Of a stretch of DNA of 64,000 nt, positions 8,484 to 16,611 are shown in pieces (position 1 is the first letter of the stretch; each line of letters opens with the position of its first letter). The notes below the pieces were generated by a model. The model made no database searches and was not told the origin of the DNA. It saw only the letters and a list, made by a program, of their open reading frames with translations. This stretch comes from Clavibacter capsici. GTDB lineage: Bacteria > Actinomycetota > Actinomycetes > Actinomycetales > Microbacteriaceae. The stretch is from contig NZ_CP012573.1 in NCBI RefSeq assembly GCF_001280205.1, positions 2,418,001-2,482,000 of the forward strand. The letters run 5' to 3'. The translations under genes were made by a program, and so were the position numbers.

Positions 8484-8530
8484 GGTGGTTTCCTTCTTCC
8501 TCTTCATTTTCCCGACGACGCGGACGCGCG

Positions 8531-9664
8531 TCAGGTCAGCGCCGGCGCCAGCGCCGACGCTCCGGCCAGCAGCAGCGACACGACCGCCGCCACCAGCAAG
8601 AACGGGTACGCGACCACGACGACGCGGGTCACGAGCGGGAGGCCGCGCGGGAGGCCGCGCGGGAGGCCGCGCGGGCGCGCGTACCTGCCGGTGAGCGTGC
8701 GGAACGCGACCGCCTGCAGCTGGTCGACCGAGGCCACCACCTCCAGCAGGCGGGTGCCGTCCGTGTTGGGGAGGAACGAGACGGCGAGGCTGACCACCAG
8801 CAGGTCCACGAGCAGCGCCGTCGCCGCGGCCACCTCCAGGAACGAGCCGGGCGGGGCCAGGGCGAGCACGACGCAGGGCACGGAGACGAGGGCCATGGAG
8901 ACGACGGGTCCGCTCGCCACGACCCGGAACCGTCGGCCGCGGGACAGGAGCGCCAGTCCGTCGAGCTGCGTGTTCATCAGCGGGACGACCCCGAGGCGGG
9001 TCACGGAGAGCCGTGCCCGACGTCCCGAGAGGGCGCGGAACGTGCCCACGTGCGCCCCCTCGTGGAGCAGCGTGACGCCGCAGCTCCATGCGATCGCGAT
9101 GGCGAGCGCCGGGAGGATCCCCGTCACGGGCGGCGCGGCCAGCACCGCCGCCCACGCGGTGTCCGCCGACGTCCATCCGACGACGACCGCGACGATGCCC
9201 ACCGCGGCGAGGAGCACGAGCACCGGCGTCGCCGCCAGGAACCCGAACGGGTTGCGGGCGGATCCGCCGCGCACGGCCCAGACCTCCGACAGGTTGTCGG
9301 CGCCCACCGCCGCCCGACGGTCGATCGCGTCGAGCGTCGGCGCCGACATCGCGAAGGGCCGCTCGACGAGGCCGAACGCGAGGAGCCTGTTCACCGTCGC
9401 GCCGACGACCTGCTCCGGCAGGGGCAGCCCCTGCCGGGCGATCTCCGCGCCCATCTCCGGCACCGTCCTCGTGCCGTCGACGAGGTCGAGGACCATCCGC
9501 TCGCGCAGGCCCACGCGGAGGATGCGCTCCTGGCCGGCCACGGAGACGTCGGTGAGGACCTGCTGGCCGTCCCAGCGAGCCGGCCCCACCTGAGCCCCGG
9601 CGGCCAGGCGGGGGCGCCACGCGGCCGCGGCCTGCGGTGCGCCGGCCTCCTGCGTGCCGCTCAC
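8531..9664 (-). CDS. PqqD-like domain fused to an M50-type membrane zinc protease
   Basis: The protein has 377 residues from a GTG overlapping the previous stop (GTGA, 9661-9664). The N-terminal 110 residues read as a PqqD-like winged helix (RMVLDLVDGTRTVPEMGAEI...). Membrane helices follow, with the zinc motif HEGAH at 201-205 in a helix and the third ligand in NTDG (D302). This is the layout of YydH-type peptide zinc metalloproteases that occur in RiPP clusters. It is the only peptidase in the operon and therefore the best candidate to cut the leader within or at the membrane. A cytoplasmic loop carries RGLP three times in a row, encoded by a 12-bp tandem repeat. Confidence 0.85.
   Translation of the reverse strand: MSGTQEAGAPQAAAAWRPRLAAGAQVGPARWDGQQVLTDVSVAGQERILRVGLRERMVLDLVDGTRTVPEMGAEIARQGLPLPEQVVGATVNRLLAFGLVERPFAMSAPTLDAIDRRAAVGADNLSEVWAVRGGSARNPFGFLAATPVLVLLAAVGIVAVVVGWTSADTAWAAVLAAPPVTGILPALAIAIAWSCGVTLLHEGAHVGTFRALSGRRARLSVTRLGVVPLMNTQLDGLALLSRGRRFRVVASGPVVSMALVSVPCVVLALAPPGSFLEVAAATALLVDLLVVSLAVSFLPNTDGTRLLEVVASVDQLQAVAFRTLTGRYARPRGLPRGLPRGLPLVTRVVVVAYPFLLVAAVVSLLLAGASALAPALT
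8636..8671 (-). repeat. 12-bp tandem repeat, three copies, inside the M50 gene
   Basis: CGGGAGGCCGCG occurs three times in perfect tandem and adds RGLP units to a loop between membrane helices of the M50 protein. Being a multiple of three, copy-number change would lengthen the loop without a frameshift. Confidence 0.9.
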
Positions 9665-10722
9665 GCGTCGGCCCCCATGGCCCGAGCCACCTGGTAGGCG
9701 ATGAACGCCTCGTCGGAGACCGACACCATCATCCGGTTGTTGGTCATGTGGATGAGGGAATGGCAGAGGGACCACGCCGCCGCGTCCGGGGACTCCGGTG
9801 CTCGCCTCCCGTCCTGGTAGTCGAACTCGAGCGCGCCCTCGGCGAACAGGACGTCGAGCTCGTCGCGCGTCGCGAGGTTGACCTCGGCCCAGTCGCGCAG
9901 GAGCTCCGGCATGCCCGCGAGGTCCCGGTCGACGATGGGGCCGAGGAGCGGGATGGTCCTGTTGCGCAGCGTGGCCGCCGTGGCGCGGTGCTCGTGCTGG
10001 CCCCGCTCCGTCGTGTACGGCGTGTCGTCCGAGTAGCCGGCCGCCCACCTGCGGTGGTACGCGACGAAGAAGTCGGCGACGAGCGCACGATCCCGCAGCA
10101 GCGCGCAGGCCGTGACGAAGCTGAGCTGCGTCGCGATGCCGAGCAGGAGACCGCGGACGTCCTGGTTGCCGCGCTCGAGGACCCGTGCGGCCAGCTGCGT
10201 GGACGCGACGAAGTGGCGCTCCGAGAGCAGCATCCCCCGCGGACCGCCGTAGCGGTGCGTCTCCCGCTCGTAGGGTCGGCGCTCGATCGTGTTGTTCTCG
10301 CGGAACAGCGGGGCACCGGTCTCGTCGAAGTGCTGCGGCCGGTCCTCCTCGCGGAACTCCCCGAGGAAGAGCTGCTCGTAGAACCCGTTGTCGGTGAGCC
10401 GCACGGTCGGGTGCATCGACGGCCTGCGCGCGAGGTACGCCTCCACCTCGGGCAGCACGAGCCCGTCCACCTCCGCGTCGCCCGTCCCGGCGCCGACCCG
10501 CAGCCGCAGCCGCACGTGGCTGCCCTCGAGCCAGTAGTTGATGTAGAACCAGTCGCGCACCACGCCGGACGAGACCAGGCGCTCCGCGAGGGGGACGAGG
10601 CACTCCGTGAGGAGCACGTCCGGGGAGCCGCCGTAGAACACGTGGTAGGCCACCCAGCGGCCGCCCTCGTCGAGGGAGGCGGGCGGCATCCGCCCGGCGA
10701 CTGCATCGGTGATCGTGCTCAT
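9661..10722 (-). CDS. Thiopeptide-type SpaB_C domain protein (elimination enzyme of split LanB)
   Basis: The protein has 353 residues. The opening GGRWVAYHVFYGGSPDVLL, then DWFYINYWLEGSHVRLRLR, is the thiopeptide-type bacteriocin biosynthesis (SpaB_C) pattern. The tail ends LCHSLIHMTNNRMMVS. In split LanB systems this chain removes glutamate from glutamylated Ser/Thr to leave dehydroalanine or dehydrobutyrine. A related fold in thiopeptide clusters is the [4+2] pyridine synthase. Only one such gene exists here, so I assign the elimination step; a pyridine-forming role cannot be excluded from sequence alone. ATG overlaps the LanB stop (ATGA). Confidence 0.82.
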   Translation of the reverse strand: MSTITDAVAGRMPPASLDEGGRWVAYHVFYGGSPDVLLTECLVPLAERLVSSGVVRDWFYINYWLEGSHVRLRLRVGAGTGDAEVDGLVLPEVEAYLARRPSMHPTVRLTDNGFYEQLFLGEFREEDRPQHFDETGAPLFRENNTIERRPYERETHRYGGPRGMLLSERHFVASTQLAARVLERGNQDVRGLLLGIATQLSFVTACALLRDRALVADFFVAYHRRWAAGYSDDTPYTTERGQHEHRATAATLRNRTIPLLGPIVDRDLAGMPELLRDWAEVNLATRDELDVLFAEGALEFDYQDGRRAPESPDAAAWSLCHSLIHMTNNRMMVSVSDEAFIAYQVARAMGADA

Positions 10723-13391
10723 GCTGCGTCCTCTCCTGGGATGTCGACGACGCTGATGCCCAGCATCGCCTCGGTCACGCGCCTCGTCCCGTCGCCGAGG
10801 TCGTGGGCGCCCTCGGGCGCGGGGAGCGGCTCCGTCAGCTCCAGCGTCGCGCCCGCTCCGGCGGAGCGCAGCCGGCTCGCGAGGTTCGAGAGGCAGACGA
10901 TGAGGGCGGCGTCGAGGAGGAACGGCTTGGAGCGACGCGCCGCGCCCTCCGCGAGGACCCGCGCGTAGGAGCGGACGGGGAGGGCGCGGTGCGCCCAGAA
11001 CCGCTGCCACGCGAGGTTCCCCGCCTGCGTCGTCGGATCCTCAGCGGGAAGATCGGCGGCCCGCAGGAGGACCGCCGCCCGGACGACCACGATCCCGCCG
11101 AGCGCCATCCGGGGGCGCACGACGACCGTGCCCTCCTCCGGGAGCGCCTGCAGCAGGTCGGCGGGCTTGGCGCTGATCGTCGCGGACGGGGTGAGCAGCG
11201 ACAGCGACTGGTGCAGCCGCGGCGTCGCGGCCGGCACGAGGTACCCCGCGTACTCCGGATGGACCACGGTCCCGGTCGCGCGCTCGACCAGCGTCACGCG
11301 CCGGGCGCGCTCATCCCACCGCAGCGCGAGCGACTCCAACCGCACCGCCCCCGAGCCGGGCCGGACGGGGTCGCCCGGCACGAGGAGGCGCGTGGACAGC
11401 ACGGGCTCATGCAGGTTCAGGTTGGAGAACACCGTCCCGCCGCTGATCTCCATGAGGCGCACGCCCGCGGCACCCGCCACGGCCTCGACGTCCGCCATGA
11501 GGCCGACCTCGCGGTGCGCGGCGCCGTGCGTGAAGCGCGACAGCGGGAAGCCGATGCCCCCGAAGCAGTCGTTCACGACGGTCACCCCGGTCGCTGCGTC
11601 CTGCTGCACGAGCAGGTTCACGTGCCGGTACGCGGCCCGGACGAGGGGCGGACCCGAGAGCAGGTCGTGGAGCTCCTCCCGCAGGTCCACCTCGCGGGCG
11701 TCCATCTCCCGCGCGATGTCCGTGCCGACGAGAGGGAGCGTCCGCTGCTGCGCGCGGAGCCGCGCGAGCATCGTGCGCCGCGCCGCCTCGCCGCGCCAGG
11801 CTCCGCCCCACCGCAGCCACGGGTCGTCGGCGAGGTCCTCGTCGGCCACCGTGTCGATGCGGTGCTCCTGGAACGACTGCAGCAGCTCGGAGTCCAGCCC
11901 GCGGAGGAAGGCGGCCACGTCGTCGACGGGCTCTCCCGCCTCGACGAGGTGGAGGTAGTAGCCGTCGAGCAGCGCCCGCCGGAGGTGGCTCGTGTCCAGC
12001 AGGTCGATGAAGCGCACCAGGGCGTCCGCGACGTCGGGCCCGACGTCCAGACCGCGGGCGATGCCGGGGTCGTCCGCGCGGACGACCACGTCCTCGTACA
12101 CGACCGACCGGGGCAGCCCGGACTCGATGCCCGCCTCCGCGTACAGGTCGGCGACGTGGCCGCGGAGCGCGCGCACGTGCGCGGCGCGCTCCTCGCCCTC
12201 CGCGATGCCGGCCAGCTCCCGGGCTGCGTCGCGGTAGGCGGCGAGGAGCCCGGCGAGGCGCGTGCCCCGTGCGCCGCCGGACGCCAGCTGCTCGAGGACG
12301 CTCGCGAAGCCGCCCTCGTCGGTGGCGTCGATGGCCAGCGCGGGCGCGACCACGACCCCGAGGCGCATCAGCGTCGTGACGAGCTCGACGGCGCGATCCT
12401 CCGGGATGCCGCCCGCGGACACGAGCGCGTCCGCGAGGCCGCGCCACGTGGTCTCCCCGCCGAGCTCGTCGAGCACGTGCTCGACGAGCTTGATGACCCC
12501 CTCGGACCGGAGCGTCACGTGGGCCTCGACGCAGGCGGCGTAGTCGTCCCGCGACTCGACGTCGGTGAAGGTCCAGGTCGCGCGGTCCACGGAGGTCGTC
12601 TCCGGCAGGCGCCGGAGGTAGGGGCTCATGCGCACGCGGAAGCCGCCGACGAGATCCGGCTGCGCGGACGTGACCGCGAGGACGTGCGCGAGCGGGTAGA
12701 CCGACCACGTGGTCCGCGATCCGGGCGGCGCGGCGGGGCTGCCCACCGCCCCCGCGTCGGGGAAGGCCACCGGGCCCAGCGTCGAGAAGGGGGTCGTCTT
12801 GGCGGCCGCGCGCAGCACGTACGACATGACGGACCGCTCCACGCGCTTGCCGCGCTTGTCGACGCTGCGGCCCGTGTCGAGGGCCTGGGCGTAGCGCGTG
12901 CGCTCGGCGACCAGCTCGGGCGCGGAGAGCGCCACCCCGCGGACGAAGCCGGGATCGGACGCGTGTCCGCGCAGGAGGTCCCGCTGGGCACGCAGGGTGT
13001 CCGCGAAGCGATCGCGGTGCGCGCGGTCGTGCGAGAGCCACGACCGGACGTCGGCCGCATCGGCGCCGAGGAGCGCCTCGAGCCCGGCGGTCCCCGCCGC
13101 GCCGACGACCGCGAGGCTCCGCTCGACCGCCTCCGCGTCGCGCTGGAAGAGCGCGCGTCGCAGGGCGACCAGGGGACGGGCGTCCTCCCCCGCAGAGCGG
13201 CGGTGCGCGATCTCGGCGTGCAGGCGGGCGCTGAGCGCGTCCTGACGGTCGGCGATGCGTCGGAGGGAGGCCCAGAACGCGCCGAAGCTCGCGCGGTGGG
13301 CGGCATCGTCGAGCTCGTCCACCACGGAGACCGGGAGCCCGCCGAGACGGAGCTGCCAGCGGGCGTCGAAGACCACGCCTGCGGCGGTCAC
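10719..13391 (-). CDS. Lantibiotic dehydratase N-terminal (glutamylation) protein, LanB-like
   Basis: The protein has 890 residues, the length of the glutamylation half of a split LanB such as TclK or GodF. VMSYVLRAAAKTTPFSTLGP carries the conserved K-x-T-P-F-S signature near residue 220. Further LanB blocks follow, including HVNLLVQQDAATGVTVVND and MEISGGTVFSNLN. Family members transfer glutamate from glutamyl-tRNA(Glu) to Ser/Thr side chains of the precursor. Start GTG at 13389-13391 overlaps the upstream stop. With the SpaB_C protein it should form the dehydration pair acting on Ser/Thr residues left after azole formation; that order is inferred from thiopeptide biosynthesis. Confidence 0.9.
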   Translation of the reverse strand: MTAAGVVFDARWQLRLGGLPVSVVDELDDAAHRASFGAFWASLRRIADRQDALSARLHAEIAHRRSAGEDARPLVALRRALFQRDAEAVERSLAVVGAAGTAGLEALLGADAADVRSWLSHDRAHRDRFADTLRAQRDLLRGHASDPGFVRGVALSAPELVAERTRYAQALDTGRSVDKRGKRVERSVMSYVLRAAAKTTPFSTLGPVAFPDAGAVGSPAAPPGSRTTWSVYPLAHVLAVTSAQPDLVGGFRVRMSPYLRRLPETTSVDRATWTFTDVESRDDYAACVEAHVTLRSEGVIKLVEHVLDELGGETTWRGLADALVSAGGIPEDRAVELVTTLMRLGVVVAPALAIDATDEGGFASVLEQLASGGARGTRLAGLLAAYRDAARELAGIAEGEERAAHVRALRGHVADLYAEAGIESGLPRSVVYEDVVVRADDPGIARGLDVGPDVADALVRFIDLLDTSHLRRALLDGYYLHLVEAGEPVDDVAAFLRGLDSELLQSFQEHRIDTVADEDLADDPWLRWGGAWRGEAARRTMLARLRAQQRTLPLVGTDIAREMDAREVDLREELHDLLSGPPLVRAAYRHVNLLVQQDAATGVTVVNDCFGGIGFPLSRFTHGAAHREVGLMADVEAVAGAAGVRLMEISGGTVFSNLNLHEPVLSTRLLVPGDPVRPGSGAVRLESLALRWDERARRVTLVERATGTVVHPEYAGYLVPAATPRLHQSLSLLTPSATISAKPADLLQALPEEGTVVVRPRMALGGIVVVRAAVLLRAADLPAEDPTTQAGNLAWQRFWAHRALPVRSYARVLAEGAARRSKPFLLDAALIVCLSNLASRLRSAGAGATLELTEPLPAPEGAHDLGDGTRRVTEAMLGISVVDIPGEDAA

Positions 13392-14938
13392 GGTCGCGCC
13401 CCCTCGAGGACGCGGGCATGGACGCGGCCGGAGGCCGGCGCGTCCACGCCCAGCATGATCATGAGCATGGGCGACATGCCGTCGTCGAGGCCCGCGTGCT
13501 CCGAGTGCGCGGCCACGTCGAAGCCGAGCGCCGTGCCCGTCGCCACGCCGAGCCGGCCCGCGCGGGTGAGCAGGGCTTGGCACGCGGCGCCGATGACGGC
13601 GTTCGTGCGGCGGTAGCCGCGCACGCCGGAGGCGGCGGAGGCCGGCACCACGTCACCGCACAGCAGGACCGTGCACGCCGCGAGGCGGCCCATGTAGTTG
13701 CGCAGGAAGTAGGTGCTCTCGAGGAAGGCGGAGTGGTCGCCGTCGCGGAGGCGCCGCAGGCCGTCCCCCTCGTCCAGGTAGAGACCCGCGTCGAGCCCCT
13801 CGACCCGGTCGGCGTACACGAGGTGGGCGGTGCGGGTCGGGCGCGGACTGCCTCCGGCGACGGCCTCCGCGGCTCGGCGGCCCTCGTCGAGGAGCTCCCG
13901 CAGCGCGGCGAGGGGGATGGTCCCCTGGCCGAACCGGCCGAAGCTCGTCTCGCGCTCCGCGAGCTCGCGCCATGCGCGTGCCCGCTCCGCCCGGGCCGGC
14001 GACGGCACGACGCAGCGGACGAGCTCCCGTGCCGAGCGGTCGGGCGCCTCGGCGGCCATGTCCCGCTGGAGGGCCGCCGTCGTGGGGAACCGCACGGGGC
14101 GGACGTCGCGGCTGTGCGCGGGGAGGGCGGCGGGCGCGGGGGTGGCCGCCTCGCGGCCGGCGGGCACGCTGCCCGCGACGACGCGTCCCCACGGCTGCAC
14201 CGCGTAGACCCCGCGATCGTCGGCGCGTATGCCGAGCAGGTCCGCGATGGCCGTCTCGTCCACCTCCATGTCGAGCGAGCCTGCGACGTCGTCACCGAGG
14301 AGCTCCCGCTCCGCGCCGAAGAAGGTGCCCACGTCCATGGAGGTGGCCTGGTAGGCGAAGTCGCTGTACTTGAAGGACGACCGCCAGTAGTCGATGGTCA
14401 GCACGAGGTACGCGACCGCCCGATCCGGGTAGCCCTGGATGCGCCGCAGCTCCTCCGTGCGATCGTGCCGCTGGAGCGTCTCCCACCCGTTCGCCACCGC
14501 GCTGTAGTGGTGGACGCCGGGCGGCAGGTCCTCGTCGCCGCCGTGGACGAGGTAGGCGTCGACGCAGTACCTGCCTCCTCCGGATGCGGCGCCGCGGCCC
14601 CACTTGACGGAGCCCGCGCGCGCATGGACCTCGGGCCGGTCGTTGAGGTTGACCGAGATGCGCGCCGCCACCGTCCCGTACGCGGCGTGGCAGACGTCGG
14701 CGACGGCCCTGCTGACCGGCACGGGCCGGTCCCCGAGCAGACCCGCCCCGAGGGTCAGGGGAGCGACGAGGCGGAGGGGCGCGGTGCGGTGGTCGGTGAC
14801 GGTGAGGGGCGCGTTCGCCCAGTCCGCGTGCCACGTGTCGTCGGGCATGCCCACCCGGGCCCGGTCGATGATCAGACGGGCGTACCTGGTGGCGGCGTCC
14901 CCGACGGGGACGTCCGACCAGTCCGTGTTCGGCGACAC
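13388..14938 (-). CDS. SagB/McbC-type FMN dehydrogenase
   Basis: The protein has about 516 residues and contains two nitroreductase-like halves. The first has AASGGGRYCVDAYLV, where SagB proteins carry the S-G-G-x-x-Y-P block, and the second ends with SGVRGYRRTNAVIGAACQAL and GLDDGMSPMLMIMLGV. This family oxidises azolines to aromatic azoles using FMN. GTG at 14938 has AGGAGA ahead of it; a GTG at 14956 overlapping the YcaO stop (GTGA) is an alternative that adds six residues. Its presence means the final product should carry thiazoles or (methyl)oxazoles rather than only azolines. Confidence 0.82.
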   Translation of the reverse strand: MSPNTDWSDVPVGDAATRYARLIIDRARVGMPDDTWHADWANAPLTVTDHRTAPLRLVAPLTLGAGLLGDRPVPVSRAVADVCHAAYGTVAARISVNLNDRPEVHARAGSVKWGRGAASGGGRYCVDAYLVHGGDEDLPPGVHHYSAVANGWETLQRHDRTEELRRIQGYPDRAVAYLVLTIDYWRSSFKYSDFAYQATSMDVGTFFGAERELLGDDVAGSLDMEVDETAIADLLGIRADDRGVYAVQPWGRVVAGSVPAGREAATPAPAALPAHSRDVRPVRFPTTAALQRDMAAEAPDRSARELVRCVVPSPARAERARAWRELAERETSFGRFGQGTIPLAALRELLDEGRRAAEAVAGGSPRPTRTAHLVYADRVEGLDAGLYLDEGDGLRRLRDGDHSAFLESTYFLRNYMGRLAACTVLLCGDVVPASAASGVRGYRRTNAVIGAACQALLTRAGRLGVATGTALGFDVAAHSEHAGLDDGMSPMLMIMLGVDAPASGRVHARVLEGARP

Positions 14939-14952
14939 GTCTCTCCTGTCTG

Positions 14953-16611
14953 TCACGGGAAGGGGTGGGGGTGGGGGTGGATGCGGAGGTCCGTGGGAGC
15001 GAGGCCCTGCTCGACCAGCCACGCACGGCACCGGTCCGCGAGGCGCGGCATGCGCAGGGCGCGCTGGTCCGCCCACCCGAAGTCGAGCGGCAGGAGGCCG
15101 GGGACGACGACCTTGGAGCACGCCAGCAGGTGCCTGCGGGAGAGAGCGCTGCCGACGTCCACCGCGATCGGGGCGACTCCGGCCCGGGCGGCCGCGTCGA
15201 CGACGATGCGCAGGTCCGAGGCGACGCCCTCCCCCGCGCCCGCGTCGCGGCGGAGGTCGGCGAGCGCGACCGGCGGCCGGTCGTCGGCGGTGGCGCCGGC
15301 GGACGAGCGGGAGTCGCCGCGGGCCCAGCGCGTCAGCCGGGGCCGGGCCTCCGGGAGGCCGTACAGGTCGGCGTGGTCCTCCACGGCGCGGACGAGTCCG
15401 GGATCCTCCAGCATGGCCAGGAGCTCGGGCCGCCTCTGCGCGGCACGGTCCTCGACGACCGTGAAGTCGGACGCGACCTCGACGATCGCGGACCGGAGGG
15501 CCCGCTCCGGATCCGGATGCGCGCCCGCTCCCAGGCAGACGCCGCCGGAAGCCGTGTCGCAGACGGCGATGACGGTGGGGACCTCGACGCCCACCGTGGC
15601 GTCCACGAACCGCACGCGGCGTCCGACGAGGCGCAGCCGACGCAGGTAGGCGAGCGACTCCTGGTCGCGGATGGTGTCCGCGTCGATCTCGCGCAGCGGG
15701 AGGTCGCCGTGCCAGGCGAGCAGGAACGCGTCCCGCTCGACGACCTCGAGGAGCCCGAACAGCCGCGCCTCGTCGTCGTAGCCGCCCACGGCGCATCCGC
15801 TGGACGAGTCCTGCACGTACACCGGGTCGGCGACGCGCGCCTCGTAGTGCACGGTGCGGGTCGGGAGCGCCGCGGCGGCTCCGCTGACGAGGTCGACACC
15901 GCGCGTCCACGCGGTGATGACCGGGTGCGGGATGCGCCACGACGCCGGGTCGAGACCGAAGTCGCCCGGCTGCACGAGGCGCACGTCCGCCGGGACGTCG
16001 GTCAGGACGTCCTCCGGATCCGGCTCGGCGCAGCAGACGCGCTCGATGCCCTCCGCTAGGCCGACGTGGGCGGAGCGCGCGTACGAGTCGCAGTGCCCAC
16101 CCCATGCGCGGACGAACGCCCCGTGGTCCCCGTGCTGCACGACGAAGCCGCTGACCTTGGACGTGACCAGCGAGCCGAGGTCGGGCGAGAGGCTCGCGGA
16201 GAGCACGCCGGTCACCGGGTTGCACAGGTCGCTCTCCCGCCTCCCCTCGCCGAAGCTCGCCGCCAGGTCCCGCGCGCGGTAGCCGGCGGGATCCGGCTCG
16301 GGCACGTCGACGGACGCGGGCGACGCCGACGGGGCGTGGGGGCAGTGGGCGCGGCACACCACGTCGCCGTGGCGGACCCCGACGTCGTGGCGCCCGACCG
16401 CGACGTAGCCGCCGTCGCGAGCGGGCGACGCGAACGCGTCGAGGAAGGCGCGGAAGAACGGGTGCTCGGCGTCCGCGTCGACCGCCCGCCGGCTCGTCGA
16501 GGAGCTGCGGAGGTGGAAGCCGTCCATCTCGGCGAGCCGGACGCGGGCGCACTCGAGGCAGTCGCCCTCCCGGGCGACGAGGGCGTAGCGGTCGGCGATC
16601 AGGACGTCCAC
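14953..16611 (-). CDS. YcaO-domain cyclodehydratase 1
   Basis: The protein has 552 residues from GTG, overlapping the preceding gene by 13 bases. The N-terminal part has CLEC and later CRAHC, a possible four-Cys zinc site as in E1-like partners of azole synthases. The YcaO domain shows SAHVGLAEGIERVC, then SSGCAVGGYDDEARLFGLLE and VVERDAF, and later SAIVEVASD. It ends IHPHPHPFP, the full proline-rich C-terminus found in azoline-forming YcaO proteins. This is the better candidate of the two YcaO proteins for Cys cyclodehydration. It is probably directed to substrate by the leader-binding protein encoded just upstream. Confidence 0.9.
   Translation of the reverse strand: MDVLIADRYALVAREGDCLECARVRLAEMDGFHLRSSSTSRRAVDADAEHPFFRAFLDAFASPARDGGYVAVGRHDVGVRHGDVVCRAHCPHAPSASPASVDVPEPDPAGYRARDLAASFGEGRRESDLCNPVTGVLSASLSPDLGSLVTSKVSGFVVQHGDHGAFVRAWGGHCDSYARSAHVGLAEGIERVCCAEPDPEDVLTDVPADVRLVQPGDFGLDPASWRIPHPVITAWTRGVDLVSGAAAALPTRTVHYEARVADPVYVQDSSSGCAVGGYDDEARLFGLLEVVERDAFLLAWHGDLPLREIDADTIRDQESLAYLRRLRLVGRRVRFVDATVGVEVPTVIAVCDTASGGVCLGAGAHPDPERALRSAIVEVASDFTVVEDRAAQRRPELLAMLEDPGLVRAVEDHADLYGLPEARPRLTRWARGDSRSSAGATADDRPPVALADLRRDAGAGEGVASDLRIVVDAAARAGVAPIAVDVGSALSRRHLLACSKVVVPGLLPLDFGWADQRALRMPRLADRCRAWLVEQGLAPTDLRIHPHPHPFP

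Noticed and set aside
9661-10722. Naming the SpaB_C protein a thiopeptide pyridine synthase
   Set aside because: Only one SpaB_C gene is present beside the LanB N-terminal protein, which needs an elimination partner. I kept the simpler assignment and raised the alternative as a finding.
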